DNA of 44,337 bases from Caldilineaceae bacterium SB0662_bin_25. GTDB taxonomy: Bacteria; Chloroflexota; Anaerolineae; Caldilineales; Caldilineaceae. The stretch is from positions 1 to 44,337 of the forward strand of contig VXOE01000007.1 of the NCBI GenBank assembly GCA_009840225.1, read 5' to 3'. Of this stretch, positions 34,638-42,920 are shown piece by piece. Both the position numbers and the translations under genes were made by a program. Within the stretch, counting starts at the first letter, position 1. Every line of letters starts with the position of its first letter. The notes under the pieces were generated by a model. That model was not told the DNA's origin. It ran no database searches and saw only the letters and a list, made by a program, of their open reading frames with translations.

Positions 34638-35399
34638 ATGGACGAGGCACAGCAGGCAAGGTTGGCCATGCGCCGGGGAGAGTGGACCGGTACAACGGCA
34701 TTCAAGGTTCCCGGATATGTTCAGTGCAACCTGGTTGTTTTGCAGAAGTCGGAGGCATACGACTTTCTGGTCTACTGCCAGCGAAACCCGAAGGCTTGCC
34801 CACTGATTGAAGTTACCGACAGAGGCGTGCCCGAGCCGCGTTTGAGTGCACCGGGAGCTGACCTGCGTACAGACCTGCCGCGTTATGCTGTCTTTCGGGA
34901 GGGTATCCGGTGCGAAGATGTGATGGACATCCGGGCTCTGTGGAAGGAAGACAGCGTAGGTTTTCTGATTGGCTCGAGTCTTACGTTCGACGATGCGTTG
35001 GAACGGGCGGGCGTTCCGAAGTCGGAGGAGGTCTGGGTGCTGAACACGGATCTGCCGACCGTTTCAGCAGGGAGATTCGAGGGCCCGTTGGTGGTGACGA
35101 TGCGCTGGATGACGCCGAGCGAGGCGATCATTGCTACACAGTTGACGAGCCGGTTTCCGTTTAATCATGGGGCGCCGATTCATGTTGGCGACCCGGGCGA
35201 GATCGGCGCCGATCTTGCATGCCCAGTGGTTGGGGAGCCTGTGGCGGACATTCCAAATGGTGTGATGCCGGTCTTCTGGGCTTGCGGCGTAACGCCGCAG
35301 CAGGCTGCATTGCTTGCGAAACCTGAACTGATGATCACGCATGCACCGGGACATGGGTTTGTTACCGACCTCAAGGCAGACCAGTTCTGCCTTCCATAA
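34638..35399 (+). CDS. DUF1445 (D-glutamate cyclase-like / putative hydro-lyase)
   Basis: A 253-residue protein of the DUF1445/YcsI family, annotated elsewhere as putative hydro-lyase and related to D-glutamate cyclase. Characteristic blocks are YCQRNPKACPLIEVTD (about 47-62), DLRTDLPRYAVFREG (76-90), GSSLTFDDALERAG near 113-126 and TPGHGF-like APGHGFVTD at the end. It probably acts on a small amino or keto acid. AAAGG at 34626-34630 favours ATG 34638 over the in-frame GTG 34635. It is followed after 15 bases by an alpha/beta hydrolase, and further on by an enolase-superfamily dehydratase, suggesting a catabolic set. Confidence 0.88.
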   Translation: MDEAQQARLAMRRGEWTGTTAFKVPGYVQCNLVVLQKSEAYDFLVYCQRNPKACPLIEVTDRGVPEPRLSAPGADLRTDLPRYAVFREGIRCEDVMDIRALWKEDSVGFLIGSSLTFDDALERAGVPKSEEVWVLNTDLPTVSAGRFEGPLVVTMRWMTPSEAIIATQLTSRFPFNHGAPIHVGDPGEIGADLACPVVGEPVADIPNGVMPVFWACGVTPQQAALLAKPELMITHAPGHGFVTDLKADQFCLP

Positions 35400-35414
35400 G
35401 AAAAGGAAAACTTC

Positions 35415-36497
35415 ATGACTGCGTACAGCACGGCTATTGAAGAACTGACAGTGTCAGAGAATGGCTCGCTGGATATTGCCAGAGAGTTGGGGGAGCCGCT
35501 GGGTCAGAAAACGAATTCGATCCGCTGGCTTCAGAAGAAGGTGATGGAGAAGGCAGGAGAATTGCCCAAGGACTTCGCGAGCCAAACCGATTGGGAGACT
35601 TTTCGGGACGGGCTCAGGGCCGAATTGCCAAGGACGATAGGTATTCCTGAGTTTCCGCCGTTACGAGACAGTTTGGTTCGCGCTTATTTTCAGGTCGGTT
35701 CGAGCGCTGTTTGTGAGCGTGTCGACGTCTATGTCGATGAGGACTACGCTATCCCAGCATTTGTGTTTTTGCCTTCGAATCCGCCTGCGACGCCGATGCC
35801 GGGACTGGTGTGGAATCCGGGGTGGCCGGAGGACAAGTGGAAGCCTGCGTACCAGGCTTTCGGGGTGCGGATGGCAGAGCAGGGGTTTGCCGTATTGGTC
35901 CTGGACCACGCGCCTTTTGGCGAGACTTCGCCGATGAAGGACAAGGCTGATATGGGCATGTCGCTGCTGATGGGCATGGGCGACGTGCTGGGAGTGAGCC
36001 AGCTGGGCCTGCGGGCGGCGGAGACGATGCGGGCCGGGGAGTACTTAAGGGCGCGAGCCGACGTCGACGAAAACCGGGTGGCCATTTCCGGGCTTTGCCA
36101 AGGCGGCATGGATACCTGGCTGGTGGCGGCGCTGGATGAACGGTTTTGCGCGGCGGCGCCGTTGTGCGCGGCGACTACGTTTGAGATTCATATGGTCGAG
36201 ATGGCGTCGTATTTCGCGAATGCCGACTCGTCGCCGTTTCCTTTCGGCATCCTGAATGTTTGCGATATTCAACACCTGCATGCGGCGATCGCACCGCGCC
36301 CGCTGCTGGTGCGGGCCAACCTGGGCGACCAGTGGTGGCCGATGAGCGGGTTTAGCGAACTCGAAAGGTTGACGCGGCAGGTGTATCGATTCTATGGGGC
36401 AGAGGAGCAGGTGGACTTTCGGGCTGAAGTACATGAACACAACCTGACCGGGCCCTTTGCCGATGCCCTAGAATCGTTCTTGCTGCAATATGTTTAG
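35415..36497 (+). CDS. Alpha/beta hydrolase with Cys nucleophile (dienelactone/acetyl-xylan-esterase-like)
   Basis: A 360-residue alpha/beta hydrolase. The nucleophile elbow reads SGLCQGGMDTW, with Cys228 where most esterases have Ser. Asp305 (ANLGDQWWP) and His340 or His342 (EVHEHNLTGPF) are candidates for the other two catalytic residues. The N-terminal region of about 100 residues, before VDVYVDEDYAIPAFVFLP, resembles that of acetyl-xylan esterase-like hydrolases. Dienelactone hydrolases use a Cys, so lactone or thioester cleavage is possible. The reaction is unproven. ATG 35415 lies 15 bases after the DUF1445 stop, with AAAAGGAAAA upstream, so both genes share a transcript. Confidence 0.88.
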   Translation: MTAYSTAIEELTVSENGSLDIARELGEPLGQKTNSIRWLQKKVMEKAGELPKDFASQTDWETFRDGLRAELPRTIGIPEFPPLRDSLVRAYFQVGSSAVCERVDVYVDEDYAIPAFVFLPSNPPATPMPGLVWNPGWPEDKWKPAYQAFGVRMAEQGFAVLVLDHAPFGETSPMKDKADMGMSLLMGMGDVLGVSQLGLRAAETMRAGEYLRARADVDENRVAISGLCQGGMDTWLVAALDERFCAAAPLCAATTFEIHMVEMASYFANADSSPFPFGILNVCDIQHLHAAIAPRPLLVRANLGDQWWPMSGFSELERLTRQVYRFYGAEEQVDFRAEVHEHNLTGPFADALESFLLQYV

Positions 36498-36756
36498 CCT
36501 TTAAGGCGGTGGCAAATTGCTCCAGACACAGTTGCCGTCGTTTAGTCCAATGTCGGATTGCGATTGAGGCTACAAAGCTGAGCAAAGGTCTGGTTCTGCT
36601 GGAAACGCGGGCTAGCAGACGATTCGCTCGCGCGCTCGGGAACTCCGACCGGCAACGGCTGCCGCTTCTCGACGATACGGGGAAAGAATTACGGGGAATG
36701 GGCGATGGCACTGGAGTCGAGTGCTATCCGACACGTACCAGAAGAAGGCGCTTAAG

Positions 36757-37914
36757 ATGAGAGTCGATTCAGTAAAGACATTCCTGGTGGATTCGGGTTC
36801 GGCGAAGCACTGGCTGTTCGTCAAGATAGAGACGGACGAAGGGATCCACGGATGGGGCGAGGCGTACACACAGTTGGACCGGGACCGGGTTATCAAGCGT
36901 CAGATGGATGAACTGTCCCGTTACCTGATTGGGCGGGACCCGTTCGATATCAAGCAGTTTGTCTTTTCGGCGTACTCGGACTTTGCGGGTAAGCGCGGTA
37001 GCGTGGAACTGTTTTGCGCCATCAGCGGAATTGAGCAGGCGCTGTGGGATATCGCGGGGAAGGCTACGGGGCAGCCGGTCTACAACTTGCTAGGCGGACG
37101 AACACGGAGGCGGATGCGGGTTTACGCGAATGGCTGGGGCGGGGCAGAGGACCCGGAAGAGCTGGCGGAAAAGGCCAGGTCCGTGGTTGCGAAAGGGTTC
37201 ACAGCTCTGAAGTTTGATCCATTCCCTGGTCGGTGGCGGGCATATATTGACCGAAAGCAGGAGGATGAGGCGGTTGAGCGGGTACGTGCTGTGCGCGAGG
37301 CGGTGGGGCCCGACGTGGACATTCTGGTCGAGGTACATCGCAGGCTGGCGCCGATGCATGCGGTGCGGGCGGCGCGGGCGATGGAGCCGTACGCGCCTTT
37401 CTGGTTCGAGGAGCCGGTTTCGGCGCGAGACCTGGACGCACTGGCAGAGGTGCGGCACTCGATCAGATTGCCGGTTGTGACGGGCGAGGAGCTCTATACC
37501 AAGAACGAGTTTCGAGAGGTCTTTGAGAGGCGAGCGGCGGACATTCTCAACCCGGACGTTTGCAATTGCGGGGGAATTCTCGAGCTACGAGAGATTGCGG
37601 CGATGGCGGAGGCGTATCATGTGGCGGTGGCACCGCACAATTACAACAGCACGACGGTTGGGCTGGCCGCCACGCTGCACGCGTCGGCGGGGATGCCGAA
37701 TTTCCTGATCACGGAGTACTTTGTCAACTTTGAGGATGTAGGTAGGGAGATTTCGCTTCAGTCGTTCGAAGTTGAGAACAGTTACATCACGCTTCCGGAG
37801 AGGCCTGGTCTAGGGATTGACCTGGACGAACAGGCGTTGGAGAAGCGGCCGTTTCGTCTGCGGCCACTGCGGGACTTGCCTATAGACTCCAGTGCCGGCA
37901 ACTCGATGGGTTAA
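36757..37914 (+). CDS. Mandelate racemase/muconate lactonizing enzyme family (sugar-acid dehydratase-like)
   Basis: Enolase-superfamily enzyme of 385 residues that abstracts the alpha proton of a carboxylate, probably a sugar acid. Visible catalytic and metal residues are the LKFDPF strand, E192-V-H194 in LVEVHRR, E218/E219 in WFEEPV, E244 in VTGEELY and His294 in VAPHNYNS. These give the three metal ligands and the base pair of galactonate-dehydratase-like members. The N-terminal capping domain spans residues 1-115. The start is taken as ATG 36757 with GAAGAAGG upstream, rather than the in-frame GTG 36721. It lies about 260 bases past the hydrolase and is convergent with the nucleotidyltransferase gene (7 bases apart). 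Confidence 0.92.
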   Translation: MRVDSVKTFLVDSGSAKHWLFVKIETDEGIHGWGEAYTQLDRDRVIKRQMDELSRYLIGRDPFDIKQFVFSAYSDFAGKRGSVELFCAISGIEQALWDIAGKATGQPVYNLLGGRTRRRMRVYANGWGGAEDPEELAEKARSVVAKGFTALKFDPFPGRWRAYIDRKQEDEAVERVRAVREAVGPDVDILVEVHRRLAPMHAVRAARAMEPYAPFWFEEPVSARDLDALAEVRHSIRLPVVTGEELYTKNEFREVFERRAADILNPDVCNCGGILELREIAAMAEAYHVAVAPHNYNSTTVGLAATLHASAGMPNFLITEYFVNFEDVGREISLQSFEVENSYITLPERPGLGIDLDEQALEKRPFRLRPLRDLPIDSSAGNSMG

Positions 37915-37921
37915 CTTTGTG

Positions 37922-38479
37922 CTATCCGGGAGAAGAACCGGTCAGCCACATGTCTGTCAGGATATCAAATTTCCTCCGATATTCTGCGGGATCCTGTTTG
38001 ATACTCTCAGTTGCATAGCGGACCATTATCTCCTCGAAGCAACCTGCCAGGTCGGCGAATTCCATCCGCCCGTTTCGTAGTAACGAGAGCACATCATCAA
38101 GGTCACCCTCGGTGCCCCGTTCGATCTTGCTGAGAGCGGTGCTGTAGAGGTCGAAGTGGAAGACCTCCAATTGTCCGTAGCGGCCAATGAAGGGGCTTCG
38201 TTCACGGTAGCCCGACGGGAGCGGGATGAAATCAGCGGGGGAGGCTTCTTCGATATTCAGTGCGAGTCGTTCTTTCAAGTCCCGCACTGCTTCAATAAAC
38301 GCGCCGTGATCCCGGTCGTCAACTTCGAAGCTGATGTCGATGTCAAGAGTCTGCTGGCGGAGTCCTTCATAGACCAACGTCGTTCCCCCCACCAGGTATA
38401 GTCGTCCGGGTCTCGTGAATCGACGCCCCAGGCTTTGTAGGAACCGTTCAATGCTTTGGCGATCACATCTTTGGCGCAT
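37922..38479 (-). CDS. Nucleotidyltransferase-fold protein (DUF6036/AbiEii-like)
   Basis: A 185-residue protein with a minimal nucleotidyltransferase motif: LYLVGGTTLVYEGL (27-40) and the metal-binding D46-I-D48 in TLDIDISFEV. This is the GG...DxD pattern of Pol-beta-fold NTases found in MNT, AbiEii and DUF6036 proteins. A C-terminal helical part (about 120-185) follows. Its start overlaps the upstream partner (38463-39005) by 17 bases, so the two are made together. Some NTases of this kind are toxins that modify tRNA or proteins. A toxin role here is inference only. Confidence 0.8.
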   Translation of the reverse strand: MRQRCDRQSIERFLQSLGRRFTRPGRLYLVGGTTLVYEGLRQQTLDIDISFEVDDRDHGAFIEAVRDLKERLALNIEEASPADFIPLPSGYRERSPFIGRYGQLEVFHFDLYSTALSKIERGTEGDLDDVLSLLRNGRMEFADLAGCFEEIMVRYATESIKQDPAEYRRKFDILTDMWLTGSSPG

Positions 38480-39005
38480 TCGATTGGTTCGCTTTCTCCA
38501 GCTTTAGCTGCCCTATAAACAGTTCAAACGTGTTGTTAATCGCTTGCAACCTTTCAAAAGGGTACTGCGAACGCGCTTGCCACGCATCTGCCAGTTCAAC
38601 CAGCCCGGTCTTACCAAATCGTTCCTCGGGAAGAGGCAGACCCATCTGGTGGGAAAACAGGTCGGGTAGCAGAGTCATATCGTCGAGGTAGATGCTCAGT
38701 CGAGATCGCCAGTTTCGCTGCAGGTAGACGGCAGCCATGTACAGGGTTTGCAGGTCCAGCGAGGCTACTTCGTCGAGGCTGGCAGCCAGATCGGGGACAG
38801 ACGCCGAGATTCCTGGATGCCGGAGGAGGAGCGGTACAATCGCAAGCTGCAGCCTTGAATCGTCCTGGTGCAGCAGCGCGCATATGAGCTGCTCGGGCGT
38901 TTCGAGTACTTCGCGGGCGACTGCGTCGCTGGGGGCAAGATAGGAGATACCCCGATCGCGGAGGGCCGCGACCAGGGACTCTCTTGCGTAGCTCAGTTCA
39001 GCCAT
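38463..39005 (-). CDS. Conserved partner of the nucleotidyltransferase (unrecognised)
   Basis: A 180-residue, mostly helical protein that I do not recognise. It has no clear HEPN Rx4-6H motif, zinc finger or helix-turn-helix. Notable parts are ALLHQDDSRLQLAIVPLLLRHP (residues about 45-66, partly quoted) and a C-terminal AWQARSQYPFERLQAINNTF. The best start is ATG 39005. An alternative TTG at 39020 has GGAAGAGA upstream and would add 5 residues. Its stop lies inside the NTase gene (17-base overlap), the usual sign of a two-component module in which this member could regulate or neutralise the NTase. It starts 52 bases after the M81 gene end. Confidence 0.7.
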   Translation of the reverse strand: MAELSYARESLVAALRDRGISYLAPSDAVAREVLETPEQLICALLHQDDSRLQLAIVPLLLRHPGISASVPDLAASLDEVASLDLQTLYMAAVYLQRNWRSRLSIYLDDMTLLPDLFSHQMGLPLPEERFGKTGLVELADAWQARSQYPFERLQAINNTFELFIGQLKLEKANQSNAPKM

Positions 39006-39056
39006 CCGGTGTTCGTCCAAATCTCTTCCAGTTGCTGTTGCGGAGGAAACGCGGCC

Positions 39057-40508
39057 TCAGGCAAACGGGTCTTCGACCCAGGGGTACTTGTGGAGGTCGA
39101 CGCGCTTGAAGGGAATTTCTGTGTAGCGGGGCGCGACGGCGCCGGGCGCGGCCATGTAGATAATCTGGGAAGCGATTGGCGCGAAGCCGGCATAGAAGTG
39201 TTGGGAAGACTTCACGACCAGGATATGCTTTTTCTTCACGTCGACGTCGAGGTTTGTAAAGACGTCCGGGCTCATGGGCTGGCCACGCTTGCTGCTGACG
39301 ATGATGTCGATGCCGTTGCAGTTGAGGCAAACGGAATCTCCGCAGGGGATGCGCATGGGGTCGCCCTGCTGGGGCCATTCCTGGACCATGTCCTCGGCGA
39401 TGGCGGTCACTTTGACGGTCAGATCGAGGGGGTCGCCGGACATGGGGCCCATTTTGCCGCCCAGTCGCAAATCGAGGGTCGATCCGACGCCGCCTGACAT
39501 GGCCACCTGAACGGCGATGGGATCCCACATGGTGGCGATGCCGGCGTTGTCGATTCCTCTGTCGAGCATGGCCTTGAGCATGAATGTGGAGTCGCTGGGG
39601 GCGCCGCCGCCGGCGTTGTCGGCGCGGTCGGCGATTACGACGGGGCCGGTTGGATCTGCCAGAGCCTGTTCCAGGGCTTCGTCTATGGAGTAAGGCGTCT
39701 GGTCAAGTTCGCGGCGCATGCCATGGAACCTGCGCCCGATCTCTTCAGCCACGCGTGCTGCCTGCTCGGGGTCGCCGTCGGTAATTGCCAAGGCCTGAGC
39801 GCCGCAGGTGGGGACGTCTCCCCAGGGGAAACAGTGGACAAGCGAGATGGAGAGGATACCGTCCTTGCCTTCCATATCGAGTAACTCATCGACGAAGCTG
39901 CGGAGGGGTTCGTAGGGCGTAAGATAGAGACCGATCATGCGGCAGTCAAAGAGGGCCATCGTGGGATTGGTCTTGCCTTCGGCGGCGTCGGCGATGATGT
40001 TGAAGAGGTCGGAGGCGCGGGCGGCGACATCGGTATGGGGATACTCTTTGTAGAGTACGATGGCGTCGGCGGTGTCGATCATGTCCTGGGTGACGTCGCA
40101 GTGGAGGTCGAGCTCGACGCCGATCTTTACGTCCGGCCCGACGATTTTGCGGACGCGATCGATGATGTCGGTCTCGCAGTCGTCATAGCCCTCGGCGACC
40201 ATGGCACCATGGAGACCCAGGAGAACGATGTCAACGGGCATGGCAGCTTCAAGTCTTTCAAGTAACTCATCGCGCAGGCTTTCGTAAGTGCTGCGGGTCG
40301 TGATGCCGGCGGGCTGCGAATAGGCAGACAAACCGAAGACGTAGTCCCATCCGCGGGCCTCTGTATCCGATTGGAACTGGTCGAAGGCGGGCTTAGTGCC
40401 TTTCTCGACATCGTCTTCGGGCCGGATGATAGTGTAGTCGCGCATTCCTGTCGGCATGGGGGAGAAGGTGTTTGTTTCGGTTGCGATTCCGCCTGCGAAT
40501 ACTTTCAT
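39057..40508 (-). CDS. M81 family metallopeptidase (MlrC-like)
   Basis: A 483-residue protein of the M81/MlrC family, whose namesake acts on linearised microcystin peptides. Characteristic segments are GGIATETNTFSPMP (6-19), LLGLHGAMVAEGYDDCE (with His and Glu/Asp ligands), GVELDLHCDVT with YKEYPHTDVAARA downstream, and the C-terminal SSQHFYAGFAPIASQIIY. ATG 40508 is chosen because AAAGG lies about 9 bases upstream and the family N-terminus starts there. An open frame extends further upstream without support. In many genomes these proteins are tied to small peptide or amide catabolism. The substrate here is unknown. It is divergent from a Gfo/Idh gene. Confidence 0.92.
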   Translation of the reverse strand: MKVFAGGIATETNTFSPMPTGMRDYTIIRPEDDVEKGTKPAFDQFQSDTEARGWDYVFGLSAYSQPAGITTRSTYESLRDELLERLEAAMPVDIVLLGLHGAMVAEGYDDCETDIIDRVRKIVGPDVKIGVELDLHCDVTQDMIDTADAIVLYKEYPHTDVAARASDLFNIIADAAEGKTNPTMALFDCRMIGLYLTPYEPLRSFVDELLDMEGKDGILSISLVHCFPWGDVPTCGAQALAITDGDPEQAARVAEEIGRRFHGMRRELDQTPYSIDEALEQALADPTGPVVIADRADNAGGGAPSDSTFMLKAMLDRGIDNAGIATMWDPIAVQVAMSGGVGSTLDLRLGGKMGPMSGDPLDLTVKVTAIAEDMVQEWPQQGDPMRIPCGDSVCLNCNGIDIIVSSKRGQPMSPDVFTNLDVDVKKKHILVVKSSQHFYAGFAPIASQIIYMAAPGAVAPRYTEIPFKRVDLHKYPWVEDPFA

Positions 40509-40723
40509 TGCGTCAACCTTTCTTTGGGGCGATAATGCTTGCAGCCTTACTGCCTGGATTGCGAGCTGGAGGCACGGGACCTCCGACTCGGCAGTTGAGG
40601 GGAATGTTAGCACATCTGGCCGTTGCGGCGTATTTTCTGCCCGCGCGTAGAGACGGTTACCGGATGAAACCTGGCCCTCCCATCGCATCAATCGCGGGCG
40701 CCACATGAAAGGGACAGCAGAGG

Positions 40724-41737
40724 ATGAGTAACGGATCGCAGAGGAAATTTCGTGTCGCCCTGGTGGGGACCGGAGGGATTTCCCGCGGGCATGCAACTGC
40801 TTGCGAAAACCTGGAAAGGGCGGAGCTTACGGCAGTGTGCGATGTTTCGCCGGAAGCTCTTGATCGCTTTACGCAGCAGTTTTCGGTACCCAATGTCTAT
40901 TCCTCAATGGAGGAGATGATCGATGGAGGGGAATACGATATTGCTGTGATCTGCCTGTGGGGCGCAATGCATTCAGAGGCCGGCATCCAACTTGCGGCAT
41001 CGGGCCGCGTGAAGGCGGTGCTGTGTGAGAAGCCGTTCACCCAAAGTGCAGCGGAGGCCAGGGCATTTGTGGCTGCCTGTCGAGAACGGGGCGTTTTTGT
41101 GGCGGAGGCGTTCAAGTTTCGGCATCACCCCATGCATCTGAAGGCGGAGGAGATCGTTCGCCAGGGCGGGATTGGGGAAGTGCTGAACGTTCGGAGCACG
41201 TTCTGTACCAACGTTCCGGTGGGGAATCGACGGCCCGAGAGCAACTGGCGCTGGAACCGGGCCAAGGGAGGGGGGGCGATTTACGATCTGGCCTGTTACA
41301 ACGTTCATCAGGCACGTTTCATTTTTTACGAGGAGCCGGAGACCGTCTACGCGGTGCAGACCAAGGGTGTCGAGGTCGACGACGCGGCGTACATTCTGCT
41401 GGCCTTCAGCGGCGGACGGACGGCGCAGTTGTCGGTCGGGTTTGACAGCTGGGCATCGCAGTATGTGGAGATCTGCGGGGATGCGGGCCTTGTGCGGATT
41501 GACAAGGCATGGAATAACGAGAACCAGGAGGTAGCGCTGGAGTACCATTCGGCGAACGGTGTGGAGACGATTGCTTTCCCACCTACGCATCAGTTCACGC
41601 ACCAGTTGGATCATCTGTGCGACTGTCTAGAGCATGGTCAGACCCATCGGATTTCGCCAGAAAGCAGTATCGCGCAGATGCGGGTACTGGATGCCGTTGC
41701 CGAGTCGATGCAGACGGGAGCGGTTGTCCGACTGTGA
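40724..41737 (+). CDS. Gfo/Idh/MocA family oxidoreductase
   Basis: A 337-residue dehydrogenase. The Rossmann motif VALVGTGGISRGHATA (about 9-24) is intact, the catalytic-loop motif LCEKPFTQS lies near 100, and the substrate region reads GGGAIYDLACYNVHQARF near 180, where Asn-Val-His partly replaces the common G-x-H pattern. Cofactor is probably NAD(P), and the substrate a sugar or polyol. The ribosome-binding sequence AGAGG is very close to ATG 40724, so an exact start is uncertain. It precedes a PhyH gene by 142 bases with a separate promoter between. Confidence 0.9.
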   Translation: MSNGSQRKFRVALVGTGGISRGHATACENLERAELTAVCDVSPEALDRFTQQFSVPNVYSSMEEMIDGGEYDIAVICLWGAMHSEAGIQLAASGRVKAVLCEKPFTQSAAEARAFVAACRERGVFVAEAFKFRHHPMHLKAEEIVRQGGIGEVLNVRSTFCTNVPVGNRRPESNWRWNRAKGGGAIYDLACYNVHQARFIFYEEPETVYAVQTKGVEVDDAAYILLAFSGGRTAQLSVGFDSWASQYVEICGDAGLVRIDKAWNNENQEVALEYHSANGVETIAFPPTHQFTHQLDHLCDCLEHGQTHRISPESSIAQMRVLDAVAESMQTGAVVRL

Positions 41738-41751
41738 AATTGGCAGGGAAG

Positions 41752-41780
41752 TTGACAGAATCTTGCCGGTTGGATAGGAT
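41752..41780 (+). promoter_or_regulatory. Sigma-70-type promoter for the PhyH gene
   Basis: TTGACA (41752-41757) is separated by exactly 17 bases from TAGGAT (41775-41780), a -10 with 4 of 6 consensus bases. It lies about 100 bases before the PhyH start at 41880, in non-coding DNA just past the Gfo/Idh stop, so it probably starts a separate transcript with a leader of about 93 bases. Confidence 0.55.
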
Positions 41781-41879
41781 TCGGTCTGTTCCCAGACAGA
41801 AAAAATCTACCTCCCCGCCGTTTCGACCCGGCGTGAAGAAGCTTGAAGCGACTCAACAAGGCCATAGGAGAAACTAATC

Positions 41880-42725
41880 ATGGCAGTCAATGACGCACAT
41901 CCGACGATGGAGCGGGATCTAAGGTATTTCCCCGCGACGACGACGGAGCCGAAGAAGCTGACCCGGGAGCAGATTGACTACTTCAATGAGCATGGGTACG
42001 TGTTTCCGATTGACCTTTTCTCGGAGGAAGAGGCGGATGCCAACCGCCGCTATTTCGATAAGCTGTTGAAGATGGCGTCGGACGCCGGGCTTGACAGTTA
42101 TTCGGTCAATGCCTGGCATACGCATTGCGAGGGCATCTATGATCTGGTGATGGACGACCGGATTCTCGATTATGTTGAAGATATCCTGGGGCCGAACATC
42201 GTTTGCACAATGACGCATTACTTTTCGAAGATGCCCAGTGACGTTAAGTCTGTGTACTGGCACCAGGATGCCTCGTTCTGGGCGCTGACGCCGAGCAAGG
42301 TAGTTACGGCATGGCTGGCAATCGATGACGTGGACGTGGAAAACGGTGCGATGAAGCTGTTTCCGGGAACGCATTTGTTGGGCCGCATTCCGTTTGAATG
42401 GGTGACGGACGAGGAGGAGGGTGTGCTCAGCCAGCACGTCCACAATCCGTGGCGATACGGGCAGCCAGTTTCGGTCGAGTTGAAGGCGGGGCAGATCTCG
42501 CTGCATACCGACATGCTTCTGCACGGGTCGCAGCCGAATCCTTCGAACCGCCGGCGCTGTGGTCTGACGATCCGCTATTTTCCGGCGGACGTTCGGGGAC
42601 CGGAGCCGGAGAGAGGACATGGGATCATTGCGCGCGGGGTTGACCCGGACGGTTACTGGCAGCCCATGCCGAGGCCGGAGGGGGATGCCATTCCGCCCCA
42701 TTTGCTTGAGGAGCAGGAGGCGTAG
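41880..42725 (+). CDS. Phytanoyl-CoA dioxygenase (PhyH) family protein, canonical iron site
   Basis: Fe(II)/2-oxoglutarate oxygenase of 281 residues with an intact metal triad: H128-Q-D130 in YWHQDASFW and the distal His215 in LLHGSQPNPSNRRR. Arg224-226 are the likely 2-oxoglutarate anchor. The KLFPGTHLLG block is the GTH variant of the family's GSH turn. AGGAG (41868-41872) lies 7 bases before ATG 41880. A TTGACA promoter lies upstream and a strong terminator downstream, so it may be an independent unit. The substrate is unknown. The N-terminal 25 residues are extra relative to the other PhyH proteins here. Confidence 0.93.
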   Translation: MAVNDAHPTMERDLRYFPATTTEPKKLTREQIDYFNEHGYVFPIDLFSEEEADANRRYFDKLLKMASDAGLDSYSVNAWHTHCEGIYDLVMDDRILDYVEDILGPNIVCTMTHYFSKMPSDVKSVYWHQDASFWALTPSKVVTAWLAIDDVDVENGAMKLFPGTHLLGRIPFEWVTDEEEGVLSQHVHNPWRYGQPVSVELKAGQISLHTDMLLHGSQPNPSNRRRCGLTIRYFPADVRGPEPERGHGIIARGVDPDGYWQPMPRPEGDAIPPHLLEEQEA

Positions 42726-42838
42726 TAGCGGGCCCGACGGGTAGGCAAGGCCGACAGGGCAAAGCGGGAACGCTACGGCAGCCGGCAAATCAGCAGATAG
42801 CAGCAGAGAAGCAGCGACTTAACTCTACAACTTCAGAA

Positions 42839-42881
42839 CGGTGCAGCATCCAAGGAGCCAAGGGATGCTGCACCGTTTTTT
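42839..42881 (+). terminator. Rho-independent terminator after the PhyH gene
   Basis: A perfect 13-bp stem (CGGTGCAGCATCC, 42839-42851, with GGATGCTGCACCG, 42863-42875) has an 11-base loop and is followed by six T residues (42876-42881). It lies 113 bases past the PhyH stop and before the convergent PhyH gene at 42921. Confidence 0.95.
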
Positions 42882-42920
42882 GTTGGCTGAATTTCTGTGA
42901 GATGTGTTTTCTGGCCAGAG

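Noticed and set aside
40509-40796. Upstream N-terminal extension of the M81 gene (96 codons)
   Set aside because: The extension overlaps the divergent Gfo/Idh start and has no M81 sequence. ATG 40508 has a ribosome-binding site and the family N-terminus.
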